64,000 nt of DNA from the NCBI RefSeq assembly GCF_018736145.1, contig NZ_CP059997.1:8307501-8371500 (forward strand). The letters run 5' to 3'. The notes below the pieces were generated by a model that saw only the letters and a list, made by a program, of their open reading frames with translations, did not search any database and was not told where the DNA came from. Source of the stretch: Amycolatopsis sp. CA-230715 (lineage in GTDB: Bacteria; Actinomycetota; Actinomycetes; Mycobacteriales; Pseudonocardiaceae). The translations under genes and the position numbers were made by a program. Positions within the stretch are counted from its first letter, which is position 1. Each line of letters begins with the position of its first letter. Of this stretch, positions 25,100-34,435 are shown piece by piece.

Positions 25100-25995
25100 C
25101 GAGCGACAGTGCAAACAGCGGCGACGCGCGCGCAGGGATGGAGGTCGCGGTCGTCAGCGGGCTTTCCGGCGCGGGCCGGAGCACCGCGGCGAAGTGCCTC
25201 GAGGACCTCGGCTGGTTCGTGGTGGACAACCTGCCGCCGGAGCTGATCGCCACCATGGTCGAGCTGGGCGCGCAGGCGCGCGGCGTGATCACCAAGGTGG
25301 CCGTGGTGATGGACGTGCGCTCGCGCGCGTTCACCGACGACCTCGCCTCCGTCATCAAGGATCTCGACGCGCGCGGCTACAAGCCGAGGGTGCTGTTCCT
25401 GGAGGCGACGGACGCGGTGCTGGTGCGCCGGTTCGAGGCGGTGCGCCGAGGGCACCCGATGCAGGGCGACGGCAGGCTCGCCGACGGCATCACCGCCGAG
25501 CGGGCGCTCCTCGCGCCGCTGCGCGAGGAAGCCGATCTCGTGCTGGAGACCTCGTCGCTGTCGGTGCACGACCTGCGGGCCAAGATCGAGGACGCGTTCG
25601 GCTCCGAGGCGAGCACGCAGACCCGCGTCACCGTGCTGTCCTTCGGCTACAAGTACGGCCTGCCGATGGACGCCGATCTCGTGATGGACGTGCGGTTCCT
25701 GCCGAACCCGTTCTGGATCCCCGAACTGCGCGACCACACCGGTCTCGACGGCGAGGTCCGCAACTACGTGCTCTCGCAGGAAGGCGCCGAGGAGTTCCTC
25801 GACCGCTACCACCAGCTCCTGGGGCTCATCGGCGCCGGGTACAAGCGCGAAGGCAAGCGCTACCTCACGCTCGCGGTCGGGTGCACCGGCGGGAAGCACC
25901 GCAGCGTGGCCATTTCCGAGGAGCTCGCCACCCGACTGTCCGATGAGGACGGAATGGCCGTGAAGGTGGTGCACCGCGACCTTGGCCGCGAGTAA
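25096..25995 (+). CDS. rapZ: RapZ-family nucleotide-binding protein
   Basis: P-loop protein (formerly YvcJ/UPF0042) that in E. coli directs decay of a small RNA; its actinobacterial role is less clear. 299 residues. P-loop GLSGAGRST (residues about 22-30), then VVDNLPPEL. The C-terminal domain contains SFGYKYGLPMDADLVMDVRF (motif FGYKYG) and the histidine-rich CTGGKHRSV. Start GTG 25096 overlaps uvrC; yvcK follows after one base. The uvrC-rapZ-yvcK-whiA order is the classic actinobacterial cluster. Confidence 0.95.
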   Translation: MTSDSANSGDARAGMEVAVVSGLSGAGRSTAAKCLEDLGWFVVDNLPPELIATMVELGAQARGVITKVAVVMDVRSRAFTDDLASVIKDLDARGYKPRVLFLEATDAVLVRRFEAVRRGHPMQGDGRLADGITAERALLAPLREEADLVLETSSLSVHDLRAKIEDAFGSEASTQTRVTVLSFGYKYGLPMDADLVMDVRFLPNPFWIPELRDHTGLDGEVRNYVLSQEGAEEFLDRYHQLLGLIGAGYKREGKRYLTLAVGCTGGKHRSVAISEELATRLSDEDGMAVKVVHRDLGRE

Positions 25996-25996
25996 C

Positions 25997-26983
25997 GTGC
26001 GCGCGGTCGCGCTCGGCGGCGGCCACGGGCTGCACGCGACGCTCACCGCGTTGCGGCGCCTGACCGACGAGGTGACCGCGGTGGTCACGGTCGCCGACGA
26101 CGGCGGTTCCTCCGGTCGGTTGCGCCGCGAACTGGGCCTGCTGCCGCCGGGTGATCTCCGGCAGGCGCTGGCCGCGCTGGCCGCGGCCGAGGACGGCGGC
26201 ACCTTCTGGGCTGAGGTCTTTCAGCACCGGTTCGGCGGCGAGGGCGCGCTCGCCGGGCACGCGGTGGGCAATCTGCTGCTGGCCGGTCTGTTCGAGGTGC
26301 TCGGCGACCCGGTGGCCGCGCTCGACGAGGCGCGCAGGCTGCTCGGGGTGTCCGGCCGCGTGCTGCCGATGTCACCCGAACCGTTGGAAATCGTGGCCGA
26401 GGTGACCGGGCTCGACGGCGATCTCGCCACCGGCGCGGTCCGCCGGATCCGCGGCCAGGTCGCGGTGGCCTCCACCCCGGGGCAGGTCCAACGGATCACG
26501 GTGGACACCGCGCGGCACTCCACGGACCCTCCGCGCGCCTGCGCGGAGGCCGTCGACGCGGTGCTCGGCGCCGACGTGGTGTTCCTCGGCCCTGGTTCGT
26601 GGTTCACCAGCGTGCTGCCGCACCTGCTGGTGCCCGAGCTGCACGATGCCTTGGTGCGCACCGAAGCCACGAAGATCGTGATCCTCAACCTCGTCCCTCA
26701 ACCGGGGGAGACTGCCGGGTTTTCGCCGGAGCGCCATCTGGACGTTCTGCTCCAGCACGCGCCGGAGCTGAAGGTCGACGCGGTGATCGCGGATCGGGAA
26801 TCGGTGCCGGTCCCGGCGAGGCTGCGCGACGCGGCGGCCGCGCTCGGCGCCCGCGCGCACCTGGCCGACGTGGCGAAGCCGACCGCGCCGAGCCAGCACG
26901 ATCCGGATGCGCTCGCGCGCTGTGTGCGAGAGGCTCTCGGTCTTGGCGAGCGCGGTGACCGGGGCCCGGAGGCGCGGCCTTAA
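25997..26983 (+). CDS. yvcK: YvcK/CofD-like protein
   Basis: 328 residues from GTG 25997, one base after the rapZ stop; a TTG at 25982 would add five residues and overlap rapZ. It has ALGGGHGLHATLTALRRL at the nucleotide-binding N-terminus, VTVADDGGSSGRLR, GHAVGNLLL and FLGPGSWFTSVLP, all diagnostic of the family. YvcK binds UDP-sugars and affects cell-wall growth and carbon use in B. subtilis and mycobacteria. Confidence 0.92.
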   Translation: MRAVALGGGHGLHATLTALRRLTDEVTAVVTVADDGGSSGRLRRELGLLPPGDLRQALAALAAAEDGGTFWAEVFQHRFGGEGALAGHAVGNLLLAGLFEVLGDPVAALDEARRLLGVSGRVLPMSPEPLEIVAEVTGLDGDLATGAVRRIRGQVAVASTPGQVQRITVDTARHSTDPPRACAEAVDAVLGADVVFLGPGSWFTSVLPHLLVPELHDALVRTEATKIVILNLVPQPGETAGFSPERHLDVLLQHAPELKVDAVIADRESVPVPARLRDAAAALGARAHLADVAKPTAPSQHDPDALARCVREALGLGERGDRGPEARP

Positions 26984-27139
26984 GCTCGCCAAGGGAGCAT
27001 ATGGAGCCACCTCGCGTGGCTTCGCGGGTCTTCGGGCCTGCGATAAGGACATTCAACGAGCTTTGACTAGCGATGCCACGGCCACGGCGCGCGCAGGGGC
27101 GCGCCCGGCCGAACGGTGGGAGAGGGTGAGGAGCGGCGT

Positions 27140-28129
27140 ATGGCGATGACCGCCGAGGTGAAGGACGAGCTGAGTCGTCTGGAGATCACCAAGATCGGCC
27201 CGCGCCGGGCCGAGGTGGCCTCGATGCTCCGCTTCGCGGGCGGGCTGCACATCGTCGGCGGCCGCGTGGTGGTGGAGGCCGAACTGGACACCGGCTCGGT
27301 CGCGCGGCGCCTGCGCAAGGAGATCCACGACCTCTACGGCCACCATTCGGACGTGCACGTGCTGTCTTCGAGCGGGCTGCGCAAGGGCACCCGTTACGTG
27401 GTGCGCGTGGTGAAGGACGGCGAGGGGCTCGCCAGGCAGACCGGGCTCATCGACCAGCGCGGCCGCCCGGTGCGCGGGCTGCCCGCCGCGGTCGTGTCGG
27501 GCGGGATCGCCGACGCCGAAGCCGCGTGGCGCGGTGCCTTCCTCGCGCACGGGTCGCTGACCGAGCCGGGCCGGTCGTCGTCGCTGGAGGTGACCTGCCC
27601 CGGTCCCGAGGCCGCGCTGGCGCTCGTCGGCGCCGCGCGCAGGCTCGGCATCCAGGCGAAGTCGCGCGAGGTGCGCGGGGCGGATCGCGTGGTGGTGCGC
27701 GACGGTGACGCGATCGGCGCGCTGCTCACCAGGCTCGGCGCGCACAAGAGCGTGCTGAACTGGGAAGAGCGCCGCATGCGCCGCGAGGTGCGCGCGACCG
27801 CGAACCGGCTGGCCAACTTCGACGACGCGAACCTGCGCCGGTCCGCCCGCGCGGCCGTCGCCGCGGCCGCCCGCGTCGAACGGGCGATGGACATCCTCGG
27901 CGACTCCGCGCCGGACCATCTCCTGATGGCGGGCAAGCTGCGCCTGTCGAACCGGCAGGCCTCGCTGGAGGAACTGGGCCAGCTCGCCGATCCGCCGATG
28001 ACGAAGGACGCGGTGGCTGGCCGGATCCGCCGCCTGCTCGCGATGGCCGACAAGAAGGCCAAGGAGCAGAACATCCCGGACACCGAGTCCGCGGTCACCC
28101 CCGAAATGCTCGAAGAGGAAGACGCCTGA
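27140..28129 (+). CDS. whiA: Sporulation/division regulator WhiA
   Basis: DNA-binding regulator of sporulation and division genes in Streptomyces, working with WhiB, and conserved in non-sporulators. 329 residues starting MAMTAEVKDELSR at ATG 27140, with GAGGAG 6 bases upstream. A degenerate LAGLIDADG-like N-terminal half (about residues 1-215) is followed by a C-terminal helix-turn-helix (SLEELGQLADPPMTKDAVAGRIRR, motif DPPMTKDAVAGRIRR). The 156 bases before it hold a small hairpin (27005-27021) and a TTGACT near 27063. Confidence 0.95.
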   Translation: MAMTAEVKDELSRLEITKIGPRRAEVASMLRFAGGLHIVGGRVVVEAELDTGSVARRLRKEIHDLYGHHSDVHVLSSSGLRKGTRYVVRVVKDGEGLARQTGLIDQRGRPVRGLPAAVVSGGIADAEAAWRGAFLAHGSLTEPGRSSSLEVTCPGPEAALALVGAARRLGIQAKSREVRGADRVVVRDGDAIGALLTRLGAHKSVLNWEERRMRREVRATANRLANFDDANLRRSARAAVAAAARVERAMDILGDSAPDHLLMAGKLRLSNRQASLEELGQLADPPMTKDAVAGRIRRLLAMADKKAKEQNIPDTESAVTPEMLEEEDA

Positions 28130-28168
28130 CGCTTCTCTGACCGCGGTCGGCTTGCGGCGGTGCTGCCC

Positions 28169-28200
28169 CGCACTAGGGGGTAGTGCGTGCTGACTACGAT
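28169..28200 (+). promoter_or_regulatory. Promoter with palindrome before the murJ-like gene
   Basis: TACGAT (28195-28200) is a good -10 box. A perfect palindrome CGCACTA-GGGGG-TAGTGCG (28169-28187) covers the -35 position, a typical repressor placement. Confidence 0.5.
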
Positions 28201-28232
28201 GGGTCCGAGTCGGCGCCGAGGATGGGACACGC

Positions 28233-30116
28233 TTGTCGGACCGAAAGCCGGAACTGGCTGAGCACCCCACGCTGCCCTTTTCCCCGGCCCCGCAATGGCC
28301 TCGTGAGTCCGATCTGGACGCGATGCCGTTCGGTGCGCCGCCGCTGCGGCCCGACGACCCGGACGCGACGGTGTTCCTGCCCCGTGTCGGCGGGTTGCCG
28401 ACCAGCCCGCGCTGGCCGGTGGCCGATCCGGACGCGTTGCGGCCGTACGAAAGCCTCGCCACCCGGATGCTGCCGAGGGTGCAGGCGCCAGCCCCGGCAC
28501 CCGAAACGACCGCGGCACCGGCCGCGCCGTCGTTGGCGAAGTCCAGTGCCACCATGGCGATCGCGTCGCTGGCCAGCCGGGTCACCGGGTTCTTCTGGAA
28601 GGCCATGCTGGTGTGGGCGATCGGCACCGGGGCGGTGAACGACTCGTTCACCATCGCCAACACGATGCCGAACATCCTCTTCGAACTGCTCTTCGGCGGC
28701 GTGCTGACCAGCGTCGTGGTGCCGCTGCTGGTGCGCGCGCAGGACGATCCCGACAGCGGCGAGGCCTACACGCAGCGGATGCTGACGGTCGGGCTGGTGA
28801 TCCTGCTGGCGGGCACGGTCGTCGCGGTGCTCGCGGCGCCCGCGTTCACCTCGCTGTACATCCCCGAGGGCAGCCGCGCCAATTCCGAGCTGACCACCGC
28901 GTTCGCGCGACTGCTCCTGCCGGAGATCTTCTTCTACGGCGGATTCGCGCTGCTGTCGGCGATCCTCAACGCGAAGAACCTGTTCGGGCAGGTGGCCTGG
29001 GCACCGGTGGCGAACAACGCGGTGGTCATCGCGACGCTCGCGGTGTTCATGGTGATGCCGGGGCAGATCAGCCTCGACCCGGTGCGCATGGGGGAGCCGA
29101 AGCTGCTGGTGCTGGGGATCGGGGTGACCGCGGGCATCGCGGTGCAGGCCGGGATGCTGGTGCCCGCGGTGCTGCGCTCGGGATTCCGGTTCCGGTGGCG
29201 CTGGGGCCTCGACGCCAGGATGAAGGAGTTCGGCGGCCTGGCGCTGTGGGTCCTCGGCTACGTCGTGGCGAGCCAGATCGCGGTCACCGTCACCACGCGC
29301 GTGCTCACCACCGGCGATCCGGGCGGGGTCACGGTCTACTCCAACGCCTGGCTGCTGTTCCAGTTGCCGTACGGCGTGATCGGCGTGTCACTGCTGACCG
29401 CGATCATGCCGAGGCTGAGCCGCAACGCCGCCGACGGAGACACCCGCAAGGTGGTCGCGGACCTGTCCTACGGTTCGCGGATCGCGACGGTGCTGCTGGT
29501 CCCGATCGCCGCGGTGCTGACCGTGATCGGCGTACCGGTGGGCATCGCGGTGTTCCACGGCGGCGCGAACTCCGTCGAGGACGCCACCCGGCTCGGGCAG
29601 GCGCTCGCCGTGTCCGCGTTCGGCCTGCTGCCCTACGCGCTGGTGATGCTCCAGCTCCGGGTGTTCTACGCGATGAAGGACGCGCGGACGCCGACCCTGA
29701 TCATGGTCGTGATGACCGTGGTGAAGGTGCCGCTGCTGTACCTGTGCCCGGTCCTGCTCGACAGCCGTCAGGTGGTGCTCGGGGTGATGCTGATCAATTC
29801 GCTGGTCTTCGTCATCGGGGCGATCGTCGGCCAGGTCTGGCTCTGGGTGAGCCTGGGACACCTGCGCAGCAAGCGGGCGCTCGGGATCATCCTGTGGTCG
29901 GTCGCGGCGAGCACGCTGGGGGTGCTGGTGGCGGTGCTCGCCGGGCTGCTCCTTCCCGGAACCGACGGGCGGATCATGGCCGTGGTCAAGGTGATCGTGC
30001 AGAGCGCGACCGGGTTGGGCGTCGCGTTCGGAGTGCTCTACGCGCTCCGGATCGAAGAACTGACACCGGCGACGAAACGGCTTTCTCGGTTGTTCGGCCG
30101 CGCGAAACAAGCGTAG
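28233..30116 (+). CDS. MurJ/MviN-family lipid flippase
   Basis: 627 residues. A cytoplasmic, Pro-rich N-terminal extension of about 100 residues precedes about 14 membrane segments of the MOP/MurJ fold. Family landmarks include ASLASRVTGFFWKAML, NTMPNILFELLFGGVLTS (motif PNILFELLFGG), QLPYGVIGVSLLTAIMPRLS (motif GVSLLTAIMPRLS) and RVFYAMKDARTPT. It may flip lipid II or another undecaprenyl-linked precursor. The essential actinobacterial MurJ usually has a pseudokinase tail and sits near the origin, so this is probably a second member. TTG 28233 is the likely start, with GGATGGGA upstream. Confidence 0.85.
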   Translation: MSDRKPELAEHPTLPFSPAPQWPRESDLDAMPFGAPPLRPDDPDATVFLPRVGGLPTSPRWPVADPDALRPYESLATRMLPRVQAPAPAPETTAAPAAPSLAKSSATMAIASLASRVTGFFWKAMLVWAIGTGAVNDSFTIANTMPNILFELLFGGVLTSVVVPLLVRAQDDPDSGEAYTQRMLTVGLVILLAGTVVAVLAAPAFTSLYIPEGSRANSELTTAFARLLLPEIFFYGGFALLSAILNAKNLFGQVAWAPVANNAVVIATLAVFMVMPGQISLDPVRMGEPKLLVLGIGVTAGIAVQAGMLVPAVLRSGFRFRWRWGLDARMKEFGGLALWVLGYVVASQIAVTVTTRVLTTGDPGGVTVYSNAWLLFQLPYGVIGVSLLTAIMPRLSRNAADGDTRKVVADLSYGSRIATVLLVPIAAVLTVIGVPVGIAVFHGGANSVEDATRLGQALAVSAFGLLPYALVMLQLRVFYAMKDARTPTLIMVVMTVVKVPLLYLCPVLLDSRQVVLGVMLINSLVFVIGAIVGQVWLWVSLGHLRSKRALGIILWSVAASTLGVLVAVLAGLLLPGTDGRIMAVVKVIVQSATGLGVAFGVLYALRIEELTPATKRLSRLFGRAKQA

Positions 30117-30256
30117 GTGCGTGTAGCGGTGGTTTCCGGTTTTCCCCCGGTACGGCCGAACTCGTAACGCGGTGGTTTCACCTTCGCACCGGTCCTCGAA
30201 ACGCGCGGCGCCCACGCTCGGCAGGGTCCGATCGCCCGTCGAGGGAAGGTGATCTC

Positions 30257-31264
30257 GTGCGCGTAGCCGACGAGTTGAAGATGGCCCCCGAAGTCGACGC
30301 CTGGCTCGTGCGGCGCAGCAGCCGCGCCGCAGACTGGCCCGCGGCGTCTTTGGTGGCGGCGAAGCGGGGGCGGCGGATCAGCGTGGTGCTCCCCGCCCGC
30401 GACGAGGAGGAAACGGTCGGCGCGATCGTCGGTGCCATCCGTCGCGACTTGATGGAGGAGTTGCCCGTCGTCGACGAACTCGTGGTGGTCGATTCCCGTT
30501 CCACGGACCGGACGGCGGCCGTCGCGGCCGGTGCGGGCGCCAGCGTCGTCGCGCAGGACGCCGTGCTGCCCGCGCTGGCACGGCTCGACGGCAAGGGGGA
30601 CGCGCTGTGGAAGAGGCTTGCCGCGACGACGGGTGACTTCGTCGTGTTCGTCGACGCCGATCTGCGCGACTTCACCACCGCGTACGTGACCGGGCTGCTC
30701 GGTCCGCTGCTCGCCGACGACGAAATCGGCTATGTGAAAGGCTTTTACCACCGGCCGCTCGCTGGCGCCGAGAACACCGACGCCGACGGCGGGGGACGGG
30801 TGACGGAACTCGTCGCCAGGCCGCTGCTGAACCTGTACTGGCCGGAGCTGGCCGGGATGGTCCAGCCGCTCGCGGGTGAGTACGCGGGCAGGCGCGAGCT
30901 GCTGGAGTCGATCCCGTTCGTCGCGGGCTACGGCGTCGAGATCGGGCACCTGATCGATCTCGCCGAGGCGCACGGCATCGAGGTGCTCGCCCAGGTCGAT
31001 CTCGGCCACCGGAAGCACCGGCACCAGAGCACGCAGGCGCTCGGGCGGATGTCGGGGCAGATCGTGCAAACCGTGTTCGAGCGCCTCGAACGCCACGGCG
31101 GGCTCGTTCCGGTGCGGCGCCGGGCGAACGTGCTGGCGCAGTTCCGCCGCGCGCACGGCGCGGGGGAGCACGGCGTCGAGCGCGAACTGCTCCTGACCGA
31201 TCTGAGCCATCGCGAACGCCCGCCCCTGCGCGATCTGCGGACGCGCCTGCGCGAGAGCGCCTAA
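30257..31264 (+). CDS. gpgS: Glucosyl-3-phosphoglycerate synthase
   Basis: GT81 glycosyltransferase making glucosyl-3-phosphoglycerate, the first step to glucosylglycerate and methylglucose polysaccharides. 335 residues from GTG 30257 with AAGGTGAT upstream. It has VVLPARDEEETVGAIV, VVDSRSTDRT, the metal-binding VDADLRDF (D-x-D) and the acceptor-site region GEYAGRRELLESIPFVAGYGVEIG (motif VAGYGVEIG). The upstream 140 bases carry a direct repeat GCGGTGGTTTC (near 30125 and 30170) and no clear promoter. Confidence 0.9.
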   Translation: MRVADELKMAPEVDAWLVRRSSRAADWPAASLVAAKRGRRISVVLPARDEEETVGAIVGAIRRDLMEELPVVDELVVVDSRSTDRTAAVAAGAGASVVAQDAVLPALARLDGKGDALWKRLAATTGDFVVFVDADLRDFTTAYVTGLLGPLLADDEIGYVKGFYHRPLAGAENTDADGGGRVTELVARPLLNLYWPELAGMVQPLAGEYAGRRELLESIPFVAGYGVEIGHLIDLAEAHGIEVLAQVDLGHRKHRHQSTQALGRMSGQIVQTVFERLERHGGLVPVRRRANVLAQFRRAHGAGEHGVERELLLTDLSHRERPPLRDLRTRLRESA

Positions 31265-31305
31265 ACCGGTTGCCCGCATCGTCGCCGCGGTGCTTGGCTT
31301 CGCGC

Positions 31306-31857
31306 ATGACTTCGGTGTGGTGCGGAAAACTGGTGCGGTTGCGGGGAATCGAGCCGGAGGACTGGCAGGCGTTCCAACGGTTCGACGAGCACTCCGCGCA
31401 CATGCGCGATGTCGACCGCATCCATCCGCCGCGGTCGGCGGCGGGGTACCGCGCATGGGCTGCGGAGCGCTCGGTCGCGGAAAGCGGGGCGCGCCCGGAC
31501 GAGGTGCAGCTCGCGATCGAATCGCTCGCCGGTGGTCTCCCGGTCGGCTCATTGTCCACAATGGATACCGACCCGCACGCGGGCCGGTTCTCGTACGGAA
31601 TCGGGATCGGCGCCGAACACCAGCGCCTCGGCTATGCGAGCGAAGCGATCACGATCCTGCTCCGCTACTTCTTCGACGAGCGCAGGTACCACAAGTGCGA
31701 GATCGGCGTCCACGCGGGGAACACCGCGTCGCTGGCGCTCCATGAAAAGCTCGGCTTCCTGGTGGAAGGCAGGCTGCGCGACCACGAGTTCTACCAGGGC
31801 GGGTACCACGACCTGGTCCTGATGGGTCTGACGAGCGCGGAGTTCGCGCTCAGTTGA
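31306..31857 (+). CDS. GNAT-family N-acetyltransferase
   Basis: 183 residues from ATG 31306. RimJ/RimL-like acetyltransferase with the acetyl-CoA loop GIGAEHQRLGYASEAI (Q/R-x-x-G-x-G/A pattern) near residues 100-115 and NTASLALHEKLGFLVEGRLRDH (motif NTASLALHEKLGF) near the C-terminus. The substrate cannot be read from sequence. Its end overlaps the convergent oxidoreductase gene by 8 bases. Confidence 0.85.
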   Translation: MTSVWCGKLVRLRGIEPEDWQAFQRFDEHSAHMRDVDRIHPPRSAAGYRAWAAERSVAESGARPDEVQLAIESLAGGLPVGSLSTMDTDPHAGRFSYGIGIGAEHQRLGYASEAITILLRYFFDERRYHKCEIGVHAGNTASLALHEKLGFLVEGRLRDHEFYQGGYHDLVLMGLTSAEFALS

Positions 31858-32809
31858 CGCGGAGGACGACCTTGCCCGTGAGATCGGGCGCATCGAGGCG
31901 GGCGGCGGCCCGCTCGGCGTCGGCGAGGTCGAACACCGAGTCCACCACCGCGCGCACCCGGTGCCGTTCGACCAGGTCGGGGAGGAGTGCCCGCACCCGC
32001 GCCACCAGGTCGTGCAGTTCGGCCGCGGACCTGCCGCGGAACGTGGTGCCGATCAGCCGGACGCGGTGCGCGGCGAGCACTTCGAGGTCGATGGTGCTGT
32101 TCCTGCCCGCCAGCCGTCCTATTTGGACGATACGGGCGCCGGGGGCGGCCAGTGCGACGAGGTCCGCCAGCGTGGTGCCGCCGAGGTGGTCGAGTGCTAC
32201 GTCGACGGTCCCTGCCGCGACATCGTCCACAAGGGACGGTGTAACCGCATCGGCGCCGAGCTCGCGCAACAGCGGTGCCTTCGCCGCAGAGCGAGTGGTG
32301 GCGACGACCGAGCCGGCGCCGAGCGCGCGGGCCAGTTGCACACCGACGAGCCCGACTCCGCTCGACGCCCCGGTGATCACCACGCGCTCGCCGTCGCGGA
32401 GTTCCGCGGTGGCCAGCGCGTCGAACTCGGTGAGCAGTGCGCTGGGCAGGCCCGCCGCGCCGGTCCAGTCCAAACCGTCGGGAACGCCGAGCAGCAGGCG
32501 GTGGTCGACGGCGACGAGTTCGGCGCAGGCGCCGCCGGTCTGGGCCATCACCCGGTCGCCCTCGCGGACACCGGTGACATCCGGCCCGACCGCGACCACG
32601 CGACCGGCCATCTCGAAGCCGACGCGGTCGAGCGGCACGGCCCAGTCCGCGCCGGTGGGGACGTAATCCCCGCTGCGCATCAGCAGGTCCGCGCGGTTGA
32701 GCCCGGCGGCGGCGACCGCTATGACCACATCGGACGGTCCGGCCACCGGGTCCGCGACCTCCTTGCGAACCCAGGCCGGATCGTCGCCGTGGCGTACTAG
32801 CGCGTGCAT
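31850..32809 (-). CDS. Quinone-oxidoreductase-like MDR protein
   Basis: Medium-chain dehydrogenase/reductase of 319 residues. An N-terminal GroES-like domain has AAAGLNRADLLMRSG and GFEMAGRVVAVG, and the Rossmann domain has VVITGASSGVGLVGVQLARALG (motif GASSGVGLVGVQLA). No zinc-binding cysteines of alcohol dehydrogenases are seen, which fits the NADPH:quinone reductase (zeta-crystallin) branch. Substrate unknown. Confidence 0.88.
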   Translation of the reverse strand: MHALVRHGDDPAWVRKEVADPVAGPSDVVIAVAAAGLNRADLLMRSGDYVPTGADWAVPLDRVGFEMAGRVVAVGPDVTGVREGDRVMAQTGGACAELVAVDHRLLLGVPDGLDWTGAAGLPSALLTEFDALATAELRDGERVVITGASSGVGLVGVQLARALGAGSVVATTRSAAKAPLLRELGADAVTPSLVDDVAAGTVDVALDHLGGTTLADLVALAAPGARIVQIGRLAGRNSTIDLEVLAAHRVRLIGTTFRGRSAAELHDLVARVRALLPDLVERHRVRAVVDSVFDLADAERAAARLDAPDLTGKVVLRVN

Positions 32810-32830
32810 GGCACGATCATCGCGCGTGCG

Positions 32831-33727
32831 TCAGGCAGTCCCGGCACCGGTCAGTTCCTCGGCGGGCGCTGCCTTCGGCTGCCATCCCGGCGGGCCGAGC
32901 ACGTAGCCGATCCGGTCGCGCCAGCACGTGGCGGAACGCAGATCCCGCAGGATCGAGCCGTATTCGTGGAAGCCGACCTTCACCAGGTTGTAGGTGCCGA
33001 TGTTCTTGGTGAGCCCGTAGGTCGGGCGGTGCGCCTCCGGGACGAAACTCGAGAACATCCGGTCCCAGATGATCAGGATCCCGCCGTAGTTCGCGTCGAG
33101 GTACTCCGCGTCGCTGCCGTGGTGCACGCGGTGGTGCGACGGGGTGTTGAACACGAACTCGAACCACCGCGGCAGCTTCCCGATCTTCTCGGTGTGCACG
33201 AAGAACTGGTACACGAGGTCGATCGAGAGGCCGGTCAGGATCATCCACGGCGGAATGCCCGCGAGCGCCAGCACCGACCAGAACGGCAGCTGGAAGTACG
33301 GGGTCCACTTCTGCCGCAGCGCGGTGGAGAAGTTGTAGTGCTCGCTCGAATGGTGCACCTGGTGCCCCGCCCACAGCAGCCGGACGCGGTGGCTCGCCCG
33401 GTGGTAGGCGTAGAACACCACCTCCTGCCCGAGCAGCATGATCACCCACGTCCACCAGTCGCGCGGGTCCCACCGCACCGGCGCGATCTGGTAGAGCGCG
33501 GCGAACACCACCAGCATCAGCAGGCGGAACAGGGCGTTCACCACGAGCGCGCCCGCGCCCATCGCGATGCTCGTCCTGGTGTCCTTCGCGCTGTAGCCCA
33601 CCACGTCGTCGTCATGGCCGAGCACGTGTACCGCGACCACCTCGATCGCGATGAACAGCAGGAACACCGGCGTGGCCAGCAATACCGGATCGCGGAGGTG
33701 TTCGAGGAAACCGGACATCACACGCAC
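32831..33727 (-). CDS. Sterol desaturase / fatty acid hydroxylase superfamily membrane protein
   Basis: 298 residues from GTG 33727 (ATG 33718 is an alternative). Four or more membrane segments and the di-iron histidine clusters HRASH, HQVHHSSEHYN and HHRVHHG are present. These O2-dependent enzymes hydroxylate or desaturate lipids; the substrate is unknown. Its promoter faces the TetR gene, and the two share a pair of GGTAA/TTACC palindromes, so the TetR protein is likely to control it. Confidence 0.88.
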   Translation of the reverse strand: MRVMSGFLEHLRDPVLLATPVFLLFIAIEVVAVHVLGHDDDVVGYSAKDTRTSIAMGAGALVVNALFRLLMLVVFAALYQIAPVRWDPRDWWTWVIMLLGQEVVFYAYHRASHRVRLLWAGHQVHHSSEHYNFSTALRQKWTPYFQLPFWSVLALAGIPPWMILTGLSIDLVYQFFVHTEKIGKLPRWFEFVFNTPSHHRVHHGSDAEYLDANYGGILIIWDRMFSSFVPEAHRPTYGLTKNIGTYNLVKVGFHEYGSILRDLRSATCWRDRIGYVLGPPGWQPKAAPAEELTGAGTA

Positions 33728-33761
33728 CTACCTATATCTGCCTCAAGAAAGCTGACTTCCA

Positions 33762-33796
33762 GGTAACTTACCGCAGGGTCATTTACCTGAGGGTAA
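33762..33796. promoter_or_regulatory. Two palindromes between desaturase and TetR genes
   Basis: GGTAA-C-TTACC (33762-33772) and TTACC-TGAG-GGTAA (33783-33796) use the same half-site four times in 35 bases. The second overlaps TAAGAT (33794-33799), a -10 box that places +1 at the TetR start. Typical arrangement for an autoregulating repressor. Confidence 0.6.
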
Positions 33797-33806
33797 GATA
33801 AGCCGG

Positions 33807-34415
33807 GTGACGGAAGCAAGGGTCGCCGGGACGAAAGGTGTCCCGCGCGAAGAACGCGAGGCGCAGATCATCGGCGCCGGTACCAGGGAGTTCGGGCGCG
33901 CCGGGTACGCGGGCGCGTCCATGGTCGAGATCGCCAGGCAGGTCGGGGTCACGAAACCCTTGCTGTACCAGTACTTCGGCTCGAAGGACGGGCTGTACCT
34001 CGCCTGTCTGCACCGGTCTGGCGACAAGCTGACCGAGGCCGTCGCGGAGGCGATGGCCTCCGGTGGTGCGCCGGAGCGGATGCCGCTCGCGGTGCTCGGC
34101 GCGATCTTCACGGCCTTCGATCGGGACCGGTACGCCTGGAAGCTCCTTCGCGACGAGACGCTCCCGAAGGTGGGCGAGATCGGTGCGGCGGCGGAGGATT
34201 ACCGCTCGCGGCTGGACGCGTTCGCCGAGATCGGCGCGACCGAGCTGATGCACTCGCGGGGGTTGACCGCGCGCAAGGACATCGAGGCGATCGCGTTCGT
34301 CTGGACCGGGGTCGTCGACTCCCTGATCACCTGGTGGATCGAGCAGCCGGAGGAAACCGCCGAGGAGATGGTGGCGCGCTGCGCCCGGATCATGGAGAAG
34401 CTGTTCGGCTGGTGA
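33807..34415 (+). CDS. TetR-family transcriptional regulator
   Basis: 202 residues. N-terminal helix-turn-helix (about residues 15-62) with GYAGASMVEIARQVGVTKPLLYQYFGSKDGL (motif VGVTKPLLYQYFGSK). The C-terminal helical domain has WWIEQPEETAEEMVARCARI at its end. The message is probably leaderless (-10 at 33794-33799). Likely represses itself and the divergent desaturase through the adjacent palindromes. The ligand may be a lipid or fatty acid, by analogy only. Confidence 0.88.
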   Translation: MTEARVAGTKGVPREEREAQIIGAGTREFGRAGYAGASMVEIARQVGVTKPLLYQYFGSKDGLYLACLHRSGDKLTEAVAEAMASGGAPERMPLAVLGAIFTAFDRDRYAWKLLRDETLPKVGEIGAAAEDYRSRLDAFAEIGATELMHSRGLTARKDIEAIAFVWTGVVDSLITWWIEQPEETAEEMVARCARIMEKLFGW

Positions 34416-34435
34416 AAACCCGATCGAGTATTCAA

